Shown here piece by piece: positions 56,324-64,000 of a stretch of 64,000 nt of DNA; position 1 is the stretch's first letter, and each line of letters opens with the position of its first letter. The notes beneath the pieces were generated by a model. It ran no database searches. It saw nothing but the letters and a program-made list of their open reading frames with translations, and was not told the DNA's origin. A program made the position numbers and the translations under genes. This DNA is from Hygrocybe punicea. Its lineage: Eukaryota; Basidiomycota; Agaricomycetes; Agaricales; Hygrophoraceae. The stretch covers positions 2,108,001 to 2,172,000 of the forward strand of contig OY744467.1 in NCBI GenBank assembly GCA_963556145.1. The letters run 5' to 3'.

Positions 56324-58564
56324 ATGACGGTCACTCATCGCAAACGACAACATCAGCCTGACGAAATTTCAAGTACGTTGCTGATGAGCCTTATTTTCGT
56401 TGGTCTCCTTGGATTCATAACCTTGGGCTACGTAACGTTGTCTAGCCGTAAATGAGCCTGGTCTGCAAATCGAATGTGATGCTTGTATGTGCGATCTGAC
56501 GCACTGCATTCGGATCAAATGCGCGGACCCTGTGTGCGAACCGGGAGATGGTGTGGATATCTGCCCCACTTGTTTTTGTATGGGGAGGGAATTTAAGAAA
56601 CATAAGAGAGGTCACGGTTACCGAGTTGTGGTGAGTCGATATGATCGCGTTTGGAAGGATGGGTTAGTCATGGATATTTTACCAGGAACTTCATTCATAT
56701 CCAATATTTTCTGAAGACTGGGGAGCAGATGAGTAAGTCTACAATATAGTAGAATCGTCGTGATTACGGCTTCACAACCACAGGGAGCTACTGGTCTTGG
56801 AAGGCATTGCCAATCAAGGGCTCGGAAACTGGCAGGCGATTGCGGAACACGTCGGCACTCGCACCAAAGAAGAAATCGAGCAACACTATAATGCTGTCTA
56901 TGTTGATTCGCCCAATTGGCCATTGCCTGTCAGTATGACATTGGTTGATGGAAGCTTGTGATCTGATTAACCTTGCAGCGCACGGACATCCAATTCAACC
57001 TCGAACCAGGTGAATTTCAAGAACGAAAACGTCGTCGCATTGCAGCATTGAATACCACCACCCCTCCACCACCGAAAGTCGCCCCAGTCTCTGCGCCAGG
57101 TATCCACGAAATTGCCACATTTCTTCCGGGTCGGCTTGAATTCGAACACGAGCTAGATAATGATGCGGAAGACCTGGTGAAAGATTTGGAATTTGGCATC
57201 TGTCTGGAATTTGGGGGGGATAACATTATTGAAGATGAAAACGACCTAGATGTACGTGGGAGGCTGCGCTGTATCGAGGAAAGACGGTCTGGGGTTATAA
57301 TGGGGGCCAAGGTGCCGCATTCCGGGAAGGGGCTGCCGAATGGTTTGACCAACGGTTTGGTCAATGGATATCATCCTATCAACGGAGAGGTGAAGAAGCT
57401 GGAAACCTGCCCAAAATCTGAAGATACCACAGACAACGGGACGGTTGAAGGTGACGCTGCCGTGGAGGAAGTTACACTGCCTCCGCCAATCGAGACGAAA
57501 GATTCCATTGCTTTCAAGTTAACCATGTTGGAGATGTATAACCAACGAGTTGAAAAGCGGCGAGAGAGCAAGGCTCTTATGTTCGAGAGAGGCTTGTTGG
57601 AGCACAAGAAGGTTCGGTACCGCTATTGCTTCTGAAATTCTGGATTCCATTGGCTCTCTAGATGCTAGCAGCAGAGAAGAAGAGGCCGAAGGAAGAGAAA
57701 GACATCGTTCATCGACTTCGTCCATTTGCCAGGCTTCAGACAGCCGAAGACTATGAAGTATTTGCTGCTGACATTCTGTGTACGTCTTCTGTCGATTCCT
57801 TGCGAAATATGTCTTATTTTCCACTCAGATGAAGCGATTTTGCGAAAGAGAATACAGGATCTACAACATTACCGTCGTATGGGCCTGATAACGGTGGCTG
57901 ACATTGAGAAGTACGAATTAGACAGCAACAAAAGGGTAAACAGATTGATCTAATACGGTCATGTCGGTGATAACCTCGTTTTTACTCCAGATCCAAGCGA
58001 AGGCCAGTCTTTCGGCTCGTGACTACTATTCATCGGAGAGGCTTCAGCTACGTGCTGGGGGACGTCATTCGTCAGGTCCTGATGCTTCCCGTGCTAGTTT
58101 GGCTTCATTTGGCGGTGACTCGGACGGCAGGAAGAGTCACGAACGCGAGGCCTCTCCAAAGATGGCATCAAGCGTGTCTGGGACGGGACCACCAGGTCGC
58201 AAACCTCGTAGGCTTATTACCCTTCCGATCCTCTTCAACTCTCGTTTCTGACTCGATATACTATTCAACTATTGCAGCGGCTCCCCTCAACCTCGCCAAT
58301 AGCCCTTCGCTCCATCTCCTCACGCCAGCAGAGCAAACTCTTTGCTCACATCTTCGCATCTTGCCGAAACCATACCTGGTCATTAAGGAGACGCTGGTCC
58401 GCGAATACGCTAGACGAGGCGGTAAACTTCGACGCCGAGAGGCTCGAGATCTCGTCAAGATTGATGTCAATAAGACAAGTAGGGTATGGGATTTTCTTGT
58501 CCAGGCTGGATTTCTCAAAATTGCACCTGAGCCTTTGCCCGCGGCCCCTCCGGACGCTACGTGA
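56324..58564 (+). CDS. ADA2: Transcriptional adaptor ADA2
   Basis: Multi-exon gene starting MTVTHRKRQHQPDEI at 56324. ZZ zinc finger: CDACMCDLTHCIRIKC...CEPGDGVDICPTCF (about residues 25-65). SANT/Myb: EELLVLEGIANQGLGNWQAI (about 95-140), ending HYNAVYVDSPNWPLP. Middle ADA2 region: RTDIQFNLEPGEFQERKRRR and the LEFEHELDNDAEDLVKDLEF motif typical of the family. SWIRM domain at the end: LTPAEQTLCSHLRILPKPYL to TSRVWDFLVQAGFL, stop 58562-58564. Splice sites are canonical at every junction I checked. ADA2 links the GCN5 acetyltransferase to nucleosomes in SAGA-type complexes. A long insert (57180-57500) is acidic and likely disordered. Confidence 0.93.
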
Positions 58565-58895
58565 GTCATTCTTCCATGCGCTCAAAGAACATACCCTGAT
58601 CGAAATGCAGCGTGAATGGCCAATCATCAACTCCCTCCGTCAACATGTCCCCAACAAAAGACGCCCAATTTCAGAATTCGCCGCGACCTCTGCTTGCCGC
58701 AAGTATGCCGAATGGAATTTCATTGAACTCTACCTCCGTGTCTTCGAATTTACTGCCCCTACGGCCGCTGACATGACATACCAACTCATATATATTTAAA
58801 TCATCCGTTCCTCAGCATTCTCATCATTGTACACATACCAGAGTCTGTTCGTTGCATCTTTCATTTATTACCACTGGTATACCATCGTTGTATTG

Positions 58896-61240
58896 CTACT
58901 GAGTCGGTGACAATGGTGGTTCCTGGAGCAAATCGGTCATAATTTTGAGATCCACGGGGATGTTTGCTTGGCGCAAGTATTCGTCGTTCCTTCATCAACG
59001 TAAGAAGAAAGCACAGAATATCAACATGAGACTGACCAGAACTAGAATGAGACCAATACAATTAAGGTCGAGAACATACGAGCATCAGCATCGGTAGTAA
59101 GACAGACGGACAGACACACCTTCGAATAATGTCGATTGCCTGAGTCGCATCTGCGCCAATGGGTTAATTTACAGAAATATTGTTCGAGATGAAGCCTACA
59201 GGATTGTGACCACAGTTTGCTGATCTCGCCATCCCATCTTGCGGACGAGTTTGACACAGGCAACCAGATTGCATGCAGTGCTAGATCCGAGAAACAGGCC
59301 ATCTTTTTGCACCAAGTATCGTGACATGCTAACAGCTTCAGCGTCCGTTATCCTGCCAAGGAGTTGCCGGTTCGAGAGATGAGCATCTACAAATAACAAG
59401 AACAACTTGCCGGAAAGCATCATCGATGATGGGCAGCGCCAACTGAATGTTTTGTGTGAGCCGATTGATACCACTAGTGAATATGTCAAGTTACAATCAA
59501 GACAGATCAGGAAAAGAGGCGTTCTTACATTCCTTCGACGACAGTGTCAACTTGATGCCTCCTCCTTGTCCCCTCGCTTTCTGTACGGTCGTACATCACA
59601 CCATATGTAACCTGATCACCACATAATTCAGCTCAGGCCTTCACACGTGTTTCTGCATTTGCGGAATATCCTGTAAATAGGCAAGGGATTTACTTTGTTG
59701 TACAAACCACTCCCTTCAGGATCCGCGAGTGCAACGATAACATCCGCATTCATCGATTTGACGAATTGACCAACCCCTGCAATTGTGCCTCCCGTTCCTG
59801 CAGAAGGTTAGACCTCACGTATTACATGCATATGGAGGATAGAAGACGAGTAGACGCAGAGCGTGGATTGGAATTTGGGTGAGGACGAAGGACGCACCTG
59901 CCCCAGACACGAAAGCGTTCAACCGACCATGTGTCTGTCTCCATATCTCGGGGCCAGTTCCATCAAAATGCGCATCATAATTGCTTCTGTTCTATGTTAT
60001 TGTAACAATTCCCATTGGTGCAAATGTGTACAAGATGCTCCCAATAGAAGTGAATATCGGCCGCTCACCTCGAATTGGTCTGCGAAATAGCCTCGGGGTC
60101 TTTTCACCAAATATTCGCTATCCATGTCGTAATTCAAGGAATTTGATTCGAGAGAAGAAATGGAATTGGTCTCCAACGAGGAGATGGAATGATCTCTGGA
60201 CACATCGCCTCCAATGCTCTCAGGGACGGCTGGACGACCAAAAATTGCTGCATGATGGCGGGCTAGATTCTGTATTCAAATGGTTAACGATTCGCTTTGA
60301 TTTTTGTCCGAATTTTTGGGCCGACTTACGACATACTGTGGTGGCCAATTTGTGAGATGAAAGGTTATGATCAAGATAGAAGTAACAATAACAAACCTGA
60401 TTCTTATCGACAATACTAGCAGGGCGAACCTTTTCCACTTCGGCACCAAGCGCTACAAGTATTTCTATTTTCTCGTTCGCAACATCATCGGGCACAATAA
60501 TTGCTGTCGCCGACATCAAGGTTACTGATGTCTAATTGTAAGTAACCTGCAGAAGACACACTGGCATCGTATCCTCTTATAAATAAAACACGTTCAGCTT
60601 GACAAAGACAGCTGAGTTCAAAGAATTTCCGGTACCTAGCGCGGGCCAAGGTGGCAATTGAAATGCCTGTTGAGCCAATGGTTCCTTCAAAGATGCGTGA
60701 GCCGGTGTGTGGATATAACAGCCCTAGCCGCTCAGCATCATCGATCACTGGAGCAACGTTGAGTCGATGAGAGGCAGAGAGAAAGCGTATTGACTTCTTA
60801 ATGCAACACGATCTTTGATGCTTCCTCCTGGGTTTAAAAACTGGGGAGGTAACTTCAGTGATCTATTCCGGTGGAACACTGACTTACTTCGGCCTTGCCC
60901 AAAATTTCCACCCCCAATGCATCACTCAACGAGTTTATTCGTATCAGCGGCGTATTTCCTAACCCAGTAAATTCACGAGTGAAACAAAATGAGGATTGAA
61001 ACAACACGCGCCTATTAATCCTGTGACACCTGAAAGGATTTCGTGACTTCGAAGCTCGATGGGCTGATGGTCGAATTTCGATACAAGACGTTGGCGCTTG
61101 CGCCATAAATAGTACGAAAGCAAGGAAGTCGTTGTCAGTGAGAGAGAGAAGCCAAGAATTATGCCATATATAATATGTCGCACGGCGGAAGCATTTGGAA
61201 GATGTACCCAACGAAGAAGACCAATAAATGGCCTGTACAT
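58896..61240 (-). CDS. Membrane-anchored cysteine synthase (MCY1/cysteine synthase 2 type)
   Basis: Start MYRPFIGLLRWVHLPNASAV at 61240, then one hydrophobic segment (HIIYGIILGFSLSLTTTSLL), typical of the mitochondrial outer-membrane cysteine synthases of fungi. PLP enzyme core: GLIGNTPLIRINSLSDALGV, FLNPGGSIKDRVALRMIDDA (PLP lysine in SIKDR), EGTIGSTGIS (phosphate loop), GYDATIIVPDDVANEKIEIL, then NYDAHFDGTGPEIW and GTGGTIAGV near 59790-59960. Ends NDEYLRQANIPVDLKIMTDL, stop 58896-58898. The junction before GNTPLIR needs a GC-AG intron, and a 6-nt exon (Tyr-Val, about 60343-60348) is predicted. It would make cysteine from O-acetylserine or a related donor; the substrate is not proven. Confidence 0.88.
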
Positions 61241-61283
61241 GCGGGAATGACAAGTACCAGTCACGTGGTTTACTTTCCACAAA
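61241..61283. promoter_or_regulatory. 43-bp gap between two divergent start codons
   Basis: Cysteine synthase (minus) and the CoA-binding protein (plus) start codons are only 43 bp apart, so the promoters must overlap the coding regions of each other or the transcripts have very short leaders. Confidence 0.7.
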
Positions 61284-61895
61284 ATGTCAGCGGACCGAAC
61301 CAAAGCAAAACAGAGAGTCTTCATATCTTCCACCCAATTTGCCGTGGTCGGTGCTTCTAAGGATCCGTCCAAGTATGGTACAAAGGCGAGCAAGTCAAAT
61401 TTCCGTTTTCAAGCCGAGGATCACACCAGGCAGGTTCTGAGGTGGTACAAACTGCGAAATTTCCGTGTGATACCTGTGCATCCGGTAAGTCGTATAACTG
61501 TTAATTTCCTGACACACATCCACTTTCTCGTGCAGAAGGAGAAGGAGCTGGAAGGGATAATTACCGTTGCATCTGTCCTGAATCTTCCAGATCCAACCAG
61601 GACCTCAATTAGTGTCATCACGCCTCCAAAGGTACTAAGGCCATGATAACAATCTATATGTTTCCAGTCCCATAACATCCATCTTTACCTCTAGGTCACG
61701 CTGGGAATCCTGGAACAGGCCAAAAATGCCTCTGTCCCCGCCATCTGGCTCCAACCTGGCGCTGAAGATAAAGATGTGATTGCCTGGATACACGAAAACC
61801 AAATGGAGGACCGCGTAATTCTTGGTGGACCTTGTATTTTGATAGAGGGAGACGGCATCATCGCAGGTCTAACTTCTACTAAATCTAAGTATTGA
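61284..61895 (+). CDS. CoA-binding-fold protein (CoA_binding_2 type)
   Basis: Starts MSADRTKAKQRVFISSTQFA. The Rossmann core FAVVGASKDPSKYGTK is followed by VLRWYKLRNFRVIPVHP, KEKELEGIITVASVLNLPDP, VTLGILEQAKNASVPAIWLQPGAEDK and VILGGPCILIEGDG, matching the YccU/YneT-like family. Introns: 61382-61432 region (GC-AG type, 48-51 nt, multiple of three), about 61484-61533 and about 61632-61695. Stop 61893-61895. If the first segment is not spliced, 16 residues (ASKSNFRFQAEDHTRQ) are inserted without breaking the frame. The exact biochemical role of this family is not settled. Confidence 0.85.
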
Positions 61896-62499
61896 TGCAG
61901 ATGCTGTAGGTTTGGAATTCGGGGAATGGAGCAGATGGCGATGTGTGGGGCTGCACTGGGGCAGTTGCTTTCGAGTTCTCGAATTTTATGTTGCTCTATT
62001 TCATCACATGTATCTGGACAGAACCTATCCTCTACTCCCCAAGATACAGCCCCATTAGCCCGTGAACGATATTCCTCCCATCCTGCGCGCAGAACGATAA
62101 TCATGAACACTTTACTTCCAATACTCCGGAAGCCGGCCTCGTCAATGATTCCCATAACCTTCCTCCACTAATATTATTCCGAGGAGGGACGTTGCCACTA
62201 GTGAGGATTGTCCTGTAAGAAGACAACTTGGGCGACTGTGGAACTGCCAGTATCAATCATTGGTACCGAGGTCGCTTGTAAAGACGGTGTCTTGGCAAAA
62301 TATAACAAGTCAAGGTTGTCGCCTGCGGGCACTTCACGGTATCTCTCCAGCCTGCTTGACATCACGCTAATGCAAGAAACTCACTTACATGGCCAACATA
62401 TTCGTAGCAAAGGCCTTGTTCTAAGTCGTGTTCGAACTCCAAACATGCCACAATGTTGTAAGAAATGCTACAACGAACCTTGCAAAGAATATCAGAACT
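61896..62499. other. Convergent intergenic region with uncertain minus-strand coding signals
   Basis: Minus frames at 62155-61691 (overlapping the CoA-binding gene) and a short LEFEHDLEQGLCYEYVGH stretch near 62400-62450 look partly protein-like, but I cannot build a gene with convincing splice sites. Confidence 0.35.
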
Positions 62500-64000
62500 C
62501 TACTGTTTGATGCAGATGAACATTAAACCCCTCTTCGCGAGCTCAACAACTTCCTCCAGTTCTCTTCCATCACTCGTAGTCCACCACATGTCCTTCTCTA
62601 GATCCTCCAATGTTTTCCCACTCTTCATAGCATTATCAAAGGCGTACTTCCGTGCATTGAGGTACGCCATCCGTCGTGGGTCAGAGTGACCTGTGAAGAT
62701 TAGGAGTGCGGTGCGTGGTGGAAGAGACGCATGCAAGGTCTGTAGGTGCTTGTTGAGTGCTGCGAGGACAGGAGTGACGGCTTGCGGAGAGTCAGCAGGT
62801 GGGGCCGTAAGCTTCATGGGACTCTCGTTCGCTGAGATTTTGGAGGTTTTCCCTGTAACAACCTCTGTAAAAAGCCTATCAAACATTCAAGGAATTTGAA
62901 TGGCTCACAACCGAGAATATCGGCTAGGGCGACGAATCTTCCAAAGATGAACTGGTGTCCGGGAATGACCTGCAATAAACCCTCCAAAACCTCATCGTCG
63001 CTCTGGCACGATACCGTCGAGGTAGCTTTAGCGCCATGCATAGCCGCGGGATTACCGTGGTCTACTACAGCCGAGCGGACCGTTCCTGACTCGCCGCGTC
63101 CCGTCGAGCGCGCCATGCGCTCGAAGATGGATTCATAGTCGGTCTTGAATTCGCCGTACCCCGGACCTACCCGCCGGTAATTCGTCTCATAAAAAGGAGG
63201 AGATGTGGGGCAAGACAAACCATTGACAACTTTCTTCTTCAACAAATCCAAGCACGCCCTCGCATCTTCTTCAGGATCATGTCCACCCTCTCCCCGTGTC
63301 TGGATCTCCCTCCCACACCATTTGTTCGTCAACCAGGCAAGACCCGGTTTTAGCGGGCGGCCCCTCGGGTGATGGAAAAGAAGGGCTGTGTCAATGCAAC
63401 GAGGGTGGCAAAGTTTTAGAGCCCTCAGGTCGGATTCGAGGGAATGGCCAAGAAGTATTGGCGTAGAAAAGGACGATGAGAGGAGGGAGAGGAGCCGAGT
63501 CTGAACTTCGGCTAGAGTCGTAGTTGCAGGACCGAGAACGGCTTCTGTTATTCCGGACCAACTGCCATACGATGTCAATATTCGAAGATAAATATGACGA
63601 CAACGCAACAGACCGAGTCAGATAATCGAGAATGGGTTTTGGTGGTTTGACGAGCTGGTCGTAGACGACAATACCGGAAGAATAATCGATTATGCACACT
63701 CTGGTGAGCTCCTTGCCATCTTCTGTCAAGCACTAGGCAACTCGATGTCAATCAAAGCATCCAAAAATAGAAATAAAGTGATTTGCCATTTCGCAATCAA
63801 TTGCATAGATAGTGGTTTGAGTTTTCTCTGGAGTTTGGGAGAATAGAGATTCCTGAGGGGTTTCTGGAGTCTCCACCCATCCCGGGGGCTTTTCGAATAG
63901 ATCGGCCATGTAAGAAGGAATTGGATAGTCGTTTTCGATCATCTGCTCCAACGACAACACGTAGCGCGCGGGGTCTTTATCAATCGCGAGAGCGCGACCT
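62500..64000 (-). CDS. RNA exonuclease, REX1/RNH70 type (5' end outside window)
   Basis: Minus-strand multi-exon gene, stop 62500-62502, open at the window edge. Conserved pre-domain SLEQMIENDYPIPSYMADLF, then DEDDh exonuclease motifs: TIYAIDCEMC (Exo I, split by an intron near 63736-63795), GHSLESDLRALKLCHPRCID (Exo II), and LAWLTNKWCG...HDPEEDARACLDLL (Exo III with the catalytic His and Asp). The C-terminal part (PPRTALLIFTGHSDPRRMAY) is an extra alpha/beta region found in fungal Rex1 proteins. Rex1 trims 3' ends of 5S rRNA, tRNAs and other nuclear RNAs. Confidence 0.9.

Noticed and set aside
61691..62155. 154-codon minus-strand frame overlapping the CoA-binding gene
   Set aside because: Its left half is antisense to conserved coding sequence and no supporting splice sites or domains were found.

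Overview
The window is nuclear DNA of a filamentous basidiomycete, most likely an Agaricomycete. The evidence is intron-rich host genes with 45-60 nt introns, Agaricomycete-type Ty3/Gypsy polyproteins, a fungal Helitron with a DUF6570-like region, and a Rex1/ADA2/CTR9/ZNHIT3 gene set. No rRNA, tRNA or CRISPR was seen. The species is not identifiable from the sequence alone.

Left and middle (1-48.4 kb): a deeply nested transposon landscape. Gypsy-1 (1-3122) is cut by the window edge and ends with an antisense, three-exon gene for a protein with a Zn2Cys6-spaced cysteine motif, followed by its LTR. An old hAT copy (3123-3537 plus 9930-10197) is split by a complete but decayed Gypsy-2 with 146-bp LTRs (3538-9929). 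Then come fragments of small LTR elements, a foldback, and hAT-1 (13779-15150) sitting in the middle of a large inverted repeat. A Helitron (about 15.66-26.39 kb) codes for a giant HUH-Rep/PIF1 helicase with a ubiquitin-protease-like C-terminus and three duplicated in-frame exon cassettes at its N-terminus; a short derivative (about 26.39-27.72 kb) abuts it. Next, an A-family LTR element (28415-32972) contains a solo B-type LTR, which itself contains a younger A element (30548-32560). Finally an 11.7-kb LTR element (32988-44667, sense strand minus, 4-bp target duplication ACAC) carries gag and the same antisense gene but no recognisable pol. Its antisense gene is broken by LTR element C (34946-38747), which is broken by hAT-2; its gag is broken by hAT-3.

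The region 44.7-48.9 kb has low gene content: an unrecognised ORF, and a TA-flanked inverted-repeat element filled with GC-rich trinucleotide minisatellites.

Right (48.8-64 kb): compact host genes. These are a kinase-like protein (49079-50415, +), ZNHIT3/Hit1-like (50884-51727, -), CTR9 (52034-55954, -), ADA2 (56324-58564, +), a membrane-anchored cysteine synthase of the MCY1 type (58896-61240, -), a CoA-binding-fold protein (61284-61895, +) and a REX1-type RNA exonuclease running off the edge (62500-64000, -). CTR9/ADA2 and cysteine synthase/CoA-binding are head-to-head pairs, so each pair probably shares a promoter.

Common themes: LTR insertions duplicate 4 bp that mostly read NCGT; hAT copies duplicate 8 bp; and mismatched target duplications and most in-frame stops are explained by C-to-T change at CpG, which points to methylation-linked decay of the transposons.
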